A stretch of 64,000 nt of DNA from Capitulum mitella (GCA_030062745.1 CP099846.1:310001-374000), one strand, 5' to 3'; shown: positions 22,862 to 35,834, numbered from the stretch's first letter. Made by a program: numbers and translations. The notes: generated from the letters alone by a model not told the origin.

Positions 22862-24085
22862 TTAACTCTATTCCCGGAGGGCTAGATGGTACGGCCGATT
22901 CCCGGCGGTAAGGGGGGGGGCGGGTTCAGCCCACCCCCTGGGCTCTCGAGAACTAGCCATCCGATTTCATCGCACCAAACGGCAGTCGACTTACCATGAC
23001 GTAAACTACATTTATATAAAAAGAAGTTTCTAAAATCTTAAAAGGGGTAGGTACGGGAACGGGGGCAAAAATTCTAAATGGGGATATTTTTGGACTTGAT
23101 ATAACTCTGCTATTTATGGACCAATTTTGATGACGTTGGCATGAGTCGAGAGCTTATGGATGAGGCTTTTACCTCGCATTTGAATTTTTGAGGACATTCA
23201 CAGGCGTTTACAGGGTTTTGAAAACGGAAAGATTACTTTTTCAAAAACTTTATTAACAAAAAAGGTAAAAACAACTTTTTCAGCTTTGACTAGCCATGTC
23301 ATGCCAACGAAGTACACATCGTACTACACTGTTTGTATAATGTTAGCGCAAGCGGTACCAGGGACATGGAAAAGGGGGAACTGTCACGGTCACATGTTCA
23401 TCAGGTCATCTTACGACCTTTGACCTCAAATGGCATCCAATGATCTAAGAGCAACATGGAGCGATCTTAAGTGCATTTAGCATTTTTGCAAAATGTTTCA
23501 AATCATCTGAATTTACTCCATTCATAAACTTTCATTTTATGGCTATCGTGGTACTGGATACGCACACACTGACATTTTAAGTCATACCGCCGTGACTCGA
23601 CCTGATATCAGCGTGGAACCCAGTACACAAGCAGATGGCAACCTTCTACGCCACATACATCCCGGGTTTGGTATGCGGAAAAATAACACCAAAAGCATCA
23701 CTATGAAACCGAATTTTGGCCTTTTGGCATTCATATGACCTTGCAAAATGACCTAAGGTTAACGAAATTACATTTATATGCTTTTACAGCTGTTTACCTA
23801 TGCACCCAACTAAATTTAAAGTTTTATTTTAAAAACGCCATTTTTGGCAGCCATTGTCCTTTTATCTTCAGCGGGGCAAAAATGGCCTGAGGCGCCTCCT
23901 AAAAACGTTGCCTGGCTCCGCCCCTGTGCAGGAAAGAAATACGAGATTTTGTTTCAAAAAGTAGAACAAAATAGATGGGAAAAAAGCCTAAATTTCGTGA
24001 GGCTGTGTCAAAAACCTAACAACTGGCAAGGAAAAAACCTGAGGGAGCGGATTCAGTCCCTCCCACCTGCCGGAAATAGGGTTAA
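22862..24085 (+). mobile_element. TTAA-flanked nonautonomous element, copy A
   Basis: TTAA at both ends (22862-22865, 24082-24085), then CTCTATTCCCGG inside the left and, inverted, CCCTATTTCCGG inside the right. About 1.2 kb, no transposase. TTAA duplication with CCC..GGG ends is the piggyBac signature. The body is AT-rich and alignable with the copies at 25749, 44025, 61806 and 63446 (shared GTACACAAG, ATGACCT, CATCCCGGGTTTGG). It includes CCTGGCTCCGCCCCTG at about 23909. Confidence 0.8.
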
Positions 24086-25748
24086 TAAAAGAATATTTGC
24101 TCAGGCCACCCGAAAATTGTTTTTTAGTGGAAGCTCTTTGTTAACCTGTCCGTGACGCGTCAGCTTTCCATAGGAAGAACGCGATGGATATGCGCGTTTC
24201 CGGGCGAGAAGACAGCACTGGCATGCGGCTGAGTTTCGCAATACCGGCTCTGTTACAACTGCCCCATGTTACATTGGGCTCCAGTCTCCCCTATATCTTA
24301 CACCCGTACACCGATCTTAAAATCAATTTCGGAGCACCAGTCAGACAACTTCACCTCCCTCCCTGATGTTGTTCTTAGTCTCGTGGGCACAGCTCAAACA
24401 ATCTTCACATCATGGGCGTAGGAACAAGGAGGAGACGGTCGGACCATGTTCCTCTCCCACGTTTCGGGGAATTTAACATTACCCTTATGGAGAAAAATGC
24501 CTCTGCAACCCCCACTCCTACGATAATGCTTCACATACAGGACAGGCGACTTCACGGTAGCGTCATCGCTGTCGTTAAACTCGACTGATAAGCTAAGAAG
24601 ATATCAGTTTTTCTAATATTGACAGACGATGAAACAAATCACGTCTTTTATACATGTAATTATAACATAGGCGTAATTTCCTATATCTGCTGGTGTGCGT
24701 GCACCCACCAATCGGCGGCGGAGCCCCTCCAGAGATGAGGGCGAAACAATTTTTTAACTCGTTGCTTTCCATGCGACGCCATAGAGTTAGTGTTAAATTT
24801 CGACCGTAGATGGGACAGCTGCCCTCCTGCCCTCCCCCACTTAATCCGCCGCCCCGGCATCCAGAATATCTCTCTGAGCACCCACAAACGTCGCTTAAAC
24901 ACCCAGAATAACCAGCGTGCTCCCGCAAAGCTGGCCTGTGCATCTTTGGCCTGTGCACAAAACATAAATCATTTTATCTGTTACGATTCAAATTTCAATC
25001 TATTTCTCTCTTTCATTCATAACTAGGATCTTTTCTAAGGATCTTAAATTATTCAGTCTGCGATGTGTTCTCGGACCTTTGCGCCGAATACAAAAATAAC
25101 GCGCTACCTACCTTTCTTACGCTTCTGCTTGATGTTTCCCGGTCCACCTCATAATGCCTCGCAAGTTGCATGTTTCCCATGTCGCTGAGGGTGTGTGTGC
25201 ATTTTTTTATACGTCCCTAATTTAGTTTATTAATTTGGGACTGGTGTCATCTTGTCAAAAAACACATGCACTGGATATTTAATATCCATGCGATAAAGGG
25301 AAGCCTCAAACATCCCTTCATGTTTTTTTTTAAGCCAGGTAAAATAATTTCGCTTGTCGTGGCGACGAATGACCTAGAAGTCGGTGCGCCCCTAAGCCCC
25401 AATAATCAGAGATCACGGTACATCTCAGCCAGACGGATCAACGCCAACTGACAAGGTTCGGCAAGTCACAGGTGTCGTAAAATATGACGTTACTTGAAAT
25501 GCTTTCACAAAAACGCAACAATCAAGAAATTCGAAATAAGAGACAGCCGTTCGTATGGAAAAGCTAAATAGGGAAAGGATTTGTAAAGGAAAAGGATGGA
25601 AAGGAAAAAGGTTCGTAGCCAACGGTTTGTAAGCATAAGATTCGTATCCAAGGTTCCGATTTTGCGCTGAAGGGTGGTACAGATACTAGAGGCTGCAGAC
25701 CGACAAAGGGTGAGATCGGATATGGCTTGGTCCAACAAAGAGTCATAT
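24086..25748. other. Mostly unannotated, one MITE relic
   Basis: 24715-24845 (CGGCGGAGCCCCTCC to CCTGCCCTCCCCCACTTAAT) resembles 46405-46525 through TTTCCATGCGACGCCATAGAG and GTGTTAAATTTC. The rest shows no gene or repeat I can name. Confidence 0.4.
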
Positions 25749-26960
25749 TTAACCTTATTCCCGTCAGGGGGGGCGGAATCCGACCCCCCTCGGGTTTTTT
25801 GCTTGCCAATTCCAGGCTTTTTAATGCAGCTTCACGAAACTTGCTGACTTTTCCTAGCTATTCTTTCTACGTGCTGTGACAAAATTTCAAAATTCTACTT
25901 TGCTCAGGGGCGGAGCCAGGCAACGTTTTTGGGAGGCACCTCCTGCCATTTTTGGCCTTGTTGAGGGTAAAAGGAAAATGTCTGCCAAAAACAGAGTTCT
26001 AAAGCCAAAACTTAAAACTTTATATGGATGTATAGCTAAGTAGTTGGGCAATGTGGAGATGTAATTTTGTTTATCTGAGGTCACTTTACAAGGTCAGGTC
26101 AAGGTCAAATACCAAAATTTGTTTTTTTGCTATAATTTCAACGCCGTTTTTTAAATGCCAAACCCGAAATATATATGGCGTAGAAGGGTGCCTTCTACTT
26201 GTGTACCAAGTTTCAGCTTCATATCAGGTCGGGTCACGGAGATATGACCTAAAATGTCACTGCGCATACCTTATATCGCAATAGCCATAAAAATGAAATT
26301 TTTGAAATAGAGTGAATTCAAATGATTGAAAACGTTGACAGATAATATTAAATGCACACGAGATCATTCCAAGTGACCCCAAGGTCACTGGAGGTCATTT
26401 AAGGTCAAAGGTCATAAGTTGGTCTGAGAAACGTGTGACCATGACAGCTCCCCCTTTTTCATGTCCCTGGCACCGCCTATGCTAACATTATACAAACATT
26501 GTAATGTGATTTGCACTTCTTTAGTATAACATGACTAGCAGAAGCCAAAAAAGGTGTTTGCCTCTTTGGTTCATTCAGCCCTTAGAAAACTAATCCTCCT
26601 ATTTTTGAAACCCTGTGAACGCCCATGAATTTTCTCAAAATTTCAGATTTGCGGACCCATGGCAAAAGCCCTATCCATAATCTCTCGATTGATGCCAGTT
26701 TGATCGAAATCGGTCCATAAACAACGGAGTTATAAGAAGTCCAAAAGTACCCCCCATTTTGACATTTTTGCCCCCTGTATCCACAAATCTCAAAATTTTG
26801 GAAATTTCTTATTATAAAAATGTAGTTCACGTCACGGCAAATCGATTGCCTTTGTTGCGATGAAATCGGACAAGTAGTTCTCGAGATCTCGGGGGGGGCC
26901 GAATCCGCCCCCCCTGCCGGGAATCGACCATACCGTCTAGCCCTCCGGGAATAGGGTTAA
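25749..26960 (-). mobile_element. TTAA-flanked nonautonomous element, copy B (inverted)
   Basis: TTAACCTTATTCCCGTCAGG at the left; the right end is AATAGGG followed by TTAA (26957-26960). The reverse complement of copy A throughout, including CAGGGGCGGAGCCAGGCAAC at 25907. Both TTAA sites are intact. Confidence 0.85.
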
Positions 26961-26973
26961 GGGTTGATTTGAG

Positions 26974-26998
26974 TTAGATTAGGTTGGTTTAGGTTAGG
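26974..26998 (+). repeat. Short TTAGG-like interstitial run
   Basis: TTAGGTTGGTTTAGGTTAGG with a preceding TTAGA: about four degenerate units of the arthropod telomere repeat. Could be chance in AT-rich DNA. Confidence 0.3.
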
Positions 26999-27143
26999 CT
27001 ACTATTAAACATTCTTTCCGTTTTCGATACGAACCTTAAGTTTACGAGCCTTTGGTTAGGAACCTTTTCCCTTACGAGCCTTTTCCCATACAAAACCTTG
27101 GTCTCCCGATTTAATATCTTTCCATGCCCATCCAAATATAGCA

Positions 27144-27305
27144 CCGGCGCAGCCAGAGGAGGGGGGGGGGGGAGTCGGCCCTCCTCCCTTTCTTAGGCCC
27201 GCATTTTTGTGAAAACCATTGCACATCGTCTTCCCAGCAGGCGGTTTTCGTATGATTTTAGTTCACACTGACTTCCCCATTAAGAAAATCCTGGCTTCGC
27301 CCTTG
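27144..27305 (-). mobile_element. MITE (CAGGGGCGCAGCC family), copy 1
   Basis: Starts CCGGCGCAGCCAGAGG and ends TCCTGGCTTCGCCCTTG. It is the reverse complement of 38830-39000, sharing TTTTGTGAAAACCATTGC and CGGTTTTCGTATGATTT. Confidence 0.75.
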
Positions 27306-29707
27306 CCTTTGACGATCAGGTTTACTTGCTCCCTTGCTCGCTGACTCCGCAGTCTCTGTCAGCCTTCTCAGGTGGGACCTGGCATATTTCTTGCTGCCGG
27401 TTGGGAGGCGAATATACTGTCAAAAGTTCGTGGTGTGTGAAACGTGCTTGTCGATGCAATTGCTCGGAATACTCGCATTCACTGGTGTGCGTTGTCCCTG
27501 ATCTTGAGACGAAATAAAATCCAGGCGTGAACGGCCATGCATTTTTCTATTCTTTCCCTTCATTTCCCGAACAACTTTTTAGACGTTTTGTCCACGACTA
27601 TTGACCAGTGACGTGTCCGTTGCAGGGATTGGAAGGAAATGCGTTGGTGGTGTGCAGTTGTGTGTTTGCGGGGGGAGGATAGCGTGAACCGTGAGCATAG
27701 GCTTCGCCACGGGGGCATTTAATGAATGGGATAAATAACGCCATGTCACACTGGCACGGCAAGAACGTGGCAAGGAATACGCAAACTTAAATATAACTCA
27801 CAGTTGTATTGTACACATAACTATACACATACACGCCTCTTCTGGTGCCTACAAGAATATGGAATAGAACGAAAAGTGCGTAAAGTAGCATTTTAACCAA
27901 ACCTTACATACGGTTGGCAACTGTTTTGTGAATTTTTCCAGATTGTCCTAAATTATTGTTAAATTTATAGCTGAGCGCAACACGAAGGGTACCAAATCCG
28001 AGGTGAAATCAAACTTTGGGGTTCGGGTACGTTGGCGAGGGCATAGGCGAAGGCGTCGGCGGCTTGGGCGAAGTGTCCTGCTGATGACACTGCCCTTATG
28101 CACCCACAATCATTTTTGGAAAATTACACCCCTGGATTACGGTAATGCTACATACATTTACTTTTGTGTTTGCGCAAAAAAGTGAAGTCGCTTTCAGTGC
28201 AACGCTTGGGCACCAAATTTTAAACGTTCTTCTTTCGGCTGCCAATGCCTCTTTTGACGGAAACAAGATCGGTGCTGAAATGAACGTCCCGTAAAGTTAA
28301 CGACGGTGTCTGCGACGTCGTCGGCGACGACACACGAGACGACACAGAGCATCAAAACCACTCAACGTACAGAAGTCAAAGAATACTGAAACGGAACTTC
28401 TTGTGAGGAGCAAGCGTTGGGATCGGGTCACCTTTTTATTAACGACATTTTTATATTGCAACTAAAGGCTCGAAAAAATTTATGACCTTCCGGTGCGTAA
28501 ACCATTTTTACATTATCTGTCCTTGATTACCATCATTGGGTGGGACGGGAGAACGCACTAGCGCTTTTGAGGTTCATAATAGACCTGGGATATTGTTTTC
28601 TGCTATGCTGTAAAGGGGTTTTGTACGATGCTCCTCAGCAATACCAGTGCTGGTGAGCAGCCCAAATATGTTGCTGAGTATACACAATGACTGGGAGTCC
28701 CCCAAAATAACGCATATTCGGGCATTCCCAATCCATCACAAAAAGTTGTATTCTTCTATGTGTAGAGTGATTTGAAACCATTTCTTTCCATGCAACACGA
28801 TAGGGATCATGTTATAAATCTTCAAAGCTGGTAATGCCGCACGCTTTCCTGTATTGAGCGTGTAGCCTGCCCATCAGCAGCGGCACCCACTGTGGAGCAC
28901 CACTCCACTGCGCTGGTTTGAAAGAAAAACAAAGTCATTTTTGCATTATCGTGCGAAATCCCCTGGTAGTTATGCTTTAGTCGTTGTTGCAACACATTCA
29001 TTTAAACATCCATATCGGCGGCTTCTCCTGAGATGAGATGATAAAATTCCGCTGAGAGATTTGGGGAAAATAGCAGCCTCGCCAAGAATGAATTCCAGCT
29101 ATAGCGATCCTGTTTTAGGCGAATTATGCATATGCTTTATTAATAACCCTTCAGAACATGATAAAGACGGGTGAAGATACAGATTTGATCTGAATTAAAC
29201 CATAACTCACGGAGCCCGAAATACGAACAACTTCTCCCTGCCTTCGGCCTCTTATCAAAATCTTTCTCACCGGGTAAACTCATTTCCCACCCGCTCTTCC
29301 AATCGGAAGAGCCCGCTTGATACAAACAACAAAAACTGCCGTCTCGCGGATGACGAAGGAAGGAAGGAAAACAATGCCGATGTTGATTCGACAGACGACT
29401 GATGGTTTTCAAACGCGCCCAGGGCAGTGGAATTTTATGCGTGTCTGCAAAACTGACCGTGATAAACGAGAGCAGCCAGCCACAAAGTGGAAGGTTCGAA
29501 AACAGACTTGTTCCACACGGAAGCAATTGTTTCTTTGAAAACTTAGCTGCGAAAGGAAGCTTGCGGCAGCAAACGAAATTCATATCCAGTTTCTGCTTCT
29601 TGAATTTCTGCAAGAAATGTGCATGTTCCCTTGCGCAGTAATGGAGCGACGATATGGACAATAAAGGAAAACAGCTCACGAAGAGGTTTTCTGCCGCAGT
29701 CTACAAC
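27306..29707. other. No gene or named element
   Basis: Includes a small GGCGAGGGC/GGCGTCGGC repeat at 28030-28075 and a minus-strand 179-codon open frame (29140-29679) with no recognisable domain or splice context. I see nothing else. Confidence 0.4.
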
Positions 29708-30111
29708 CAGAGACGTAACCAGGGGTGTGGGGGGAGGGGGCAAAGGGACGGTCGCCCCGCCCCCCCCCTTGGGGAAAATGTGGTCCATTTGAGATCTTAG
29801 ATAATTCTCAAATGTGGCCCCTGAGGCAAAACAGGCCCTCCGCGTGGCTATAGGAGGCATATGAGACCTCTTAGAGCTATGGGAGGCCCCTTTGAAACCA
29901 TAGGGCGCCCCTTGATGCTATAGGAGGTCCCTTGACGTCATAGGAGGTCCACTTGTGCTATAGTGGGCTCCTGCAAATGTTAAGGTCCCTTTTTAAAGGA
30001 ACGGGAGGCCCTTGCAGCACTTTTTGGTGGAGGCCCGTCTTGGGCCCATTGGGGTGAGGAGGCCACCTTTCTGAGGACTCCCCTCTTTACCGATTCCTGG
30101 ATACGCGCCTG
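29708..30111 (+). mobile_element. hAT-like MITE with internal tandem repeat
   Basis: Ends CAGAGACGTAACCAGGGG and, inverted, CAGGCGCGTATCCAGGAATC. Flanked by TCTACAAC (29700-29707) and TCTGCAAC (30112-30119), a 7 of 8 match to an 8-bp duplication. Inside, about six imperfect copies of CTATAGGAGGTCCCTTGA-type units (29850-29980). No coding capacity. Confidence 0.8.
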
Positions 30112-30816
30112 TCTGCAACTGACATGCTTACCAAACGCACAACCACGTGCTGTGGTCCACGGAAAACATAAGCCAATGCTATCTCCGTAAAATCCTTCGG
30201 AGATAATTAAATGCTACTAAAATGGTCTCTTCGCAGTCAGCTAGCTTAAACGATCTGACTGAGGAGAGTAACAGTTGGTTCAAGTCCATGTGAGACATGT
30301 TAAGAAATCTGTCATACCATATGGCATGAAATGACTTCTAAATCAAAAACCTGCGAGGGGTATTTACAAACATTGGGATGCTGGCTTCCTTCTGAATATG
30401 GCTCAGTGGTTGCGACAACAGCTGGGGCAGCAGCTACCGTGAGCAGCGTGGTTCCTGCCGATGAGTTATATTGCCACGTCACATGAGCACTGGGCGTTCC
30501 ATGCCTCACGCCCACAGACTGAGAACCTTTCATTTGCCAGATCGGACTGGTCGTCGTGCTCCAGACCCGGGGCAAGGCGGGCGCTAGACTGCTGAGCTTG
30601 TCTCAGCACCGTCGAATCTCTCCCCTCCGCACATGAGGATGTCGAAAGCATTTAGTGCCGACTTTCACACGCTGTGTTTTAGTGGGACCGGCAGTTGCCT
30701 TCTCCTATTACATCCAATGCTAGAAGTCCCAACAAAATTAACCTCGGGCGGTTCTGCAGGGAATTCTCGGCTGCCGGCTGCGGCCGCCGGCCCCGGCGGG
30801 ACGCGGTGCGCCGCCC
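30112..30816. other. No gene recognised; GC-rich end
   Basis: A GC-rich patch (about 30760-30825, GGCTGCGGCCGCCGGCCCCG) precedes the 31-bp array. No exon with convincing splice sites. Confidence 0.4.
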
Positions 30817-31470
30817 GCCGACCAAACCTGGCGTTGCAATAGTTGGGGCCGACCGGACTTGGCGCTGCATTAGCTGGGGCCGACCGAGCCTGTCGCTGTG
30901 CTAGTTAGGACCGACCGAACCTGGCGCTGTGTTAGTTAGGGCTGACTGAACCTGGCGCTGTGTTAGTCAGGGCTGACTGAACCTGGCGCTATGCTAGTTA
31001 GGACTGACCGAACCTGGCGCTGTGTTAGTTAGGACCAACCGAATCTGGCGCTGTGTTAGTTACGGCCGACCGAACCTGGCGCTGTGTTAGTTACGGCCGA
31101 CCGAACCTGGCGCTGTGTTAGTTAGGACTGACTGAACCTGGCGCTGTGTTAGTTAGGGCTGACTGAACCTGGCGCTGTACTAGTAAGGACCGACCGAACC
31201 TGATGTTGCATTTGTTAAGGCCAGCCGAGCCTGGCGCATCATTAGTTACGGCCGACCAAACTTGGCGCAATCTTATGGCTGACGAAACCTGGCGCTGCGT
31301 TAGGAACGCCCGAACCTGATGTTGCATTAGTTAGGGCCGACTGAGCCTGACGCTGTGTGAGGACCGATCGAACCTGACGTTGCATTACTGAGGGCTGGCC
31401 GGACCTGTTGTTGCGTGAGGACCGACTGAACTTGACGTTATATTGGTTGGACTGGATAACTGTACGACTA
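30817..31470 (+). repeat. 31-bp tandem repeat (about 20 units)
   Basis: Unit CCTGGCGCTGTGTTAGTTAGG plus a GACCGACCGAA-type half; successive CTGGCGCTG starts are 31 bases apart (30921, 30952). Units are near-identical in the middle and decay toward both ends. Related relics return at 31925-32110, after a 450-base non-repeat interruption. Confidence 0.9.
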
Positions 31471-31924
31471 GACAGTGTTTTAGTAACCTACTAATTTTGA
31501 TCTGATTTTGTGCATTCGTGATGAATGCACCAAATCGGCGTTTTTTCACTATAGCGCGTCAACTGTAGTAAAACGAATAAAATGGACGAAGTCGCAAGAG
31601 TGATATTGAGGCACATCGACGGATTAGCAATGTCCCGACCGACATTCACACACTGGGTGAAAGACCCGTGTAACAGTGACAAACACTGAGAACCAACGAA
31701 AATATTGTACGGATCTACCAGGCTGTCATGGTCTACCATGTCGTGCAATATGGCCATGAATCCGCTGCCAGAAGCCGGTGTCACGTGTCGCAGTCGGTAA
31801 TCGGTTGTAGCCCTGCATAGCACTGAAACATGGTCTCGGGCACCCCGCTTCCGTTCGAATACGCGGCAGCGTGGTATCGCTGGCTCGTCAGGTAGCGTGG
31901 TCATGCCTTTGATGCTCCGTAAGC

Positions 31925-32110
31925 TGTGTGAGCAGCCAACCGAACCCGGCGCTAGATGAGTCACGGCCTGCCGGACCTAATGCTGCGTTAACCTAACGAC
32001 GACCGAAGGAACCTGTGCTGCATTAACGCTGCGTTAGCCTGGCGTTGCATTAGTTAGGGCTGACGGAATCTAGCGCTACATTAACGCCGACCGAATATAG
32101 TGGTGCATGT
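31925..32110 (+). repeat. Relic units of the 31-bp array
   Basis: CAACCGAACCCGGCGCTAGA, GCCTGGCGTTGCATTAGTTA and similar pieces are diverged units of the upstream array, probably separated by an insertion or sequence loss. Confidence 0.65.
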
Positions 32111-33798
32111 ATGTGCAATATGCAAGTCCACCTAAACCTGGCACTACCCTTGTACCAGCTTACTGTGGAGCCCTTGTAGGTCTCCACAGCATGACAACAT
32201 GACAATGGCAATTAAAATGGAGTCTGTTAGTATCAACAATGAGATAGAGAATCTTGCAGAGACTAGAGATAAAAAGAGCAAAAAAAACACGGAAACACAA
32301 ATCCGTGGTTCTAAGCTTAGTTGCAACATCATGAGGAAATAACGGGGATGATGAGGGAGGGCGGAGGGGCAGTCCGTATGCGCACAGTTTTTTTGTTTTC
32401 TTGTGCTTTTCTCGCGTTTCTCATGTCACAACTTGCTATCAAAACAGCGTCAATGTCATCCACTCACATCTCGGCATTTGTTTTATGCTCAATGGCCTTC
32501 AGACTGGTTATGTCCTTGTAAATGTTTTACCTCTGGGAGGCATTCCGACAATTCAGCAACTAAATAACAACTGACGAACCAAAAATGAAGAATTTCTTAA
32601 ACTCTACAGTCTTGGAGTAGCGGGGAAAACGGAAAATTGATGCGGCTGGTGTACGCCTAGTAATGGAAAGCGAGGACGTACTGTCGGCGGTACACATGCA
32701 TGAGCAGCAGCCGGCTGTTTTCCAGCGTTCGTTGGAAAGGCTGTTGGAAAGTGCTCTCCCTCTTCTTATCGTCGTTCAGCAACTATAAGAGGAGGGGGAG
32801 ATCTCCGCACACAAATTCGGACATTCGTACACACGAAATGTGGGAGGCTTTATCTTATATAAACGGTTCAATAGCCGGAGCCAATATTTTCTTGCTGCAG
32901 GGCGTGCTATCAGGCGTTGCCAATGAAAACACATGGCTGACTCTCCTTAGGCAATCAGTGCGAATAGCGTCGATCGTATTTTCCTTTCACATGAATGTTG
33001 TGATGGCCAAATACTGTATAACAAGAGGTTAGTAGTGGCATTCCAATTCCATTTAACGTGCAGTTTATTGGGCTATCTGCTTAGTAATAACAAAAATAGC
33101 CATAATTTGGCACTGCCATTATGCGTTTACCCGGTACTTCAGAGCAATTAGTCAGTTGCATTAGTGCTGCCATAAATAAGAATTAATGCGTTTGTCAATA
33201 CTGTGTCCACCATCTTGGCCACGCCTTTGATGGTCCCAAATTCAGTGTCTCGTCGTAAAGAATTGGCAACCAAATAAGTTTATGTGGTCTGGTCTCATGT
33301 TATTGGGCCATTAGAATCAAGAGATATCTTCGAGGTATAATTTCGATCACACTGGCATACGCACTGCGAACATGTTTTGTTGCGTCGTGTGATCTCAATC
33401 CATGTGCACGGCGTCGCATCAGCCCAGTTCCCATGTCACTTCTTGGGCCTTTAAGCTGCTACCAAGCGGTTACGGAAACAACTAAGCACCGAGTAATTTA
33501 AACACAATTTGCCATTCCTAGGATCTCTGGTTGTCTGCACTACACCCTGAATAACACTAGACATAGCAGGGGATTTGAGGGTTAAACGACGCTAGCTCGT
33601 ATGAACTGGTCAGCTCGACCATATCAAACGTAATAGCAGTTCTAGCGTTTGGAATCTCATATTAAGAATTAAATTTCCTGAGTACGAAGCTCGTCTCAGT
33701 CCGGTCGCTTACGGATCTCAGCTCACCCGGGTCAGTGCCGATTAATCGTAAGGATATCACCTCCTGAGAAAAGCGTATTAGGTCATGCTCGCGCATTT
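32111..33798. other. No gene or named element
   Basis: A 110-codon + strand open frame at 32700-33032 has a hydrophobic stretch (ANIFLLQGVLSGVANE) but no recognised domain or splice context. Nothing else seen. Confidence 0.35.
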
Positions 33799-33882
33799 AG
33801 AAACCACAGGCGTAGCCAAGATTCCGCCCGGGGGAAGGCAAATCGGATCAAGGGGGCCCTCGTAACCAATGGGGGCCCTCGC

Positions 33883-35834
33883 CAGGGGCGGATGCAGGAT
33901 TGCGCCAAGGCGGGGGATGGAGGCAAATGGTCAGCGCAGGGCCCCCATTTTTTCGCCACTCAGATATGAAAAATGACGTAATTTTGCGTTTTTGTCATAT
34001 AAAATAACCGAAAAATTCCAACGCCTCACTTTGTATGAGAAAGTTCTGCGTTTTGTTCCCGAACAAAGTGACCAAAATATGGCAAAAACGGCGAGATTTT
34101 AGGCAGTTCCGGCCCTCCCTTTGTTTGGAATGTCGTGTCTGTATCTGTTCCAGGAGCCCGTCTTCCCCCCATCCCGCAGCTCTCGAGATTTTTTGTCAAC
34201 TTAGTTTAGGTTCCTTCTTGCAGTTACAGGGCATTCTCGGTGGTCTCGGGCTGTCTGCCGTGCCAAGACTCTTCAGTGGTATTAGGTTCCTTTTACAGTT
34301 TCATGTGTCCCGCAGGACGTCTAAAGCGCTATTTTGGCAGTTTCAGGGGCACCTCGGACAGTCTCAGGAACCCATCTGGCAGTTTCAGGGACGGTTTAGC
34401 CATCTCGGGTTCCCTCCTGTCATCCCTGGGACGTTTTTGCAGTCTAAGGAGCCTCTCAGGCACTAAAAGACCCTCTATAAGTCTCTGTCTGCCGTGACAG
34501 AGGCGCCTCTGGCAGTCCTCTAGGTCCTCTGGCCATTTTACGAGCAGTCTGGACGTCTCAAGGTCTAGTAGTTTAAGGGCCCCTCTAGTCGTCCAAGGAA
34601 CGACTAGAAGGATCCTATTACTGGAGACTTCTAATTAGCAGTCTCAAGGGTCCCTCTCTAGCAGTCTCAGTGGACCTCCTGTGGTCCTGGGTAACCCTCT
34701 TATCGTCTCTGGGAAACATTTTTGCCATCTCAGGGGCCCTCTGGCAATTACAAAAGACCTTTTGGCAATTTCAGGGTCCGTGTGCAGCGTCATAGACCCT
34801 TTGAACGGCTCCGGTGGTCCCCTTGGCCGTGTCACGGGTCTCCCTCTGTTACTTGAGGTATGTCTGGTAGTCTTAGGGTCCCTTTAGCCGTAAGAAGGGG
34901 TTTTTGTTGGCGCTTTAAGCCCCTCAACGGCAGTTGCAGGGGGACCTTGCCCGTGCCAGGAACCCGCTTATTACACTCGGGGGCCCTCTGTCCGTCCAGC
35001 GCACCCATAAACCTAACTACCGTCTCAGAGGCCCTCTTATCGTCTTTGCATCGCATGGGCCCTGCGACCTTTCTGGCGGTCTCAGGGGTCACCTGCGGTT
35101 TACGGGCACATCTTGCCGTCTCAGCAACCACCTGACCTTCCCGGGTGCCCCTGACGGCATCAAGAACCCCTCAAGGCTTCAAAAAGGCCAGAGTAGCCCT
35201 TTTAAGGCTCCTATCGAGGCTGAGAAGTTCACCGACGAATCTCCGTTCAGGGGGCCCTTCTGGCTGGCCAAGGTCTTCTTATGCCGTGCTAGGCACCTTC
35301 TTAAGTTCTTTCCGTCTCAGGTGCCACTCTGGCAAGTTTAGCGGTCTCATAGACCCTTTGCCGTGTTGGGGCCCCTTGCAGTTCCGGGGACCCTCGAAGA
35401 GTTTCAAGGGCCCTTCTTTCCATCTTAGGGGCCATCTTACCGTGTCAGGGTCTCATTAACCCTCCCGGGGCCCTCTGACTACATCAAGAACCTGCAGCTT
35501 TTCACTCACAGGGGCCTCCTAGGGACTCAGTCTTCATCTTGGCCGTCTGAAGGCCTTATGAGCCATCTGGTGGTCTCAGGGACACTCTGCCGTGTGGGGC
35601 TCTGTTGTGGTCCCAGGGGCCCTTTGGGAGCTTCAGGGGCCCTCTATGTGTCTCAGAGGTCATCCAGGAGGCCTCTCTGACTGCATCAAGAACCCGTCAG
35701 GTTCTTATAGAGATCCCGTGAAGTTCATACAGGGCCCCTTCGGGACCCATTTTAAGTCTGACAGGGGCTCCTTCTCAGGCCTCAGAGGGGAGAGGGCGAT
35801 CGTCCCAGTTGCTCCCCCTTTGGATCCGCGCCTG
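33883..35834 (+). mobile_element. Inner nested element with degenerate tandem array
   Basis: Ends CAGGGGCGGATGCAGGATT and, inverted, CAGGCGCGGATCCAAAGG. Flanks GCCCTCGC and ACCCTCGT match at 6 of 8 bases, a worn 8-bp duplication. The body from 34140 to 35800 is dozens of imperfect 25-40-base units built on GGGGCCCTCTGGCAGTCTCA. About 500 bases longer than the left copy, so the array length varies. Confidence 0.72.

Noticed and set aside
29140..29679. Minus-strand 179-codon ORF
   Set aside because: Composition is unremarkable and no motif or splice context supports it.
30270..30290. tRNA B-box-like GGTTCAAGTCC
   Set aside because: The T-arm stem does not pair and no D-arm, anticodon arm or acceptor stem was found.
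30817..31470. CRISPR-like regular repeat
   Set aside because: Units are contiguous with no unique spacers, and the DNA is eukaryotic.
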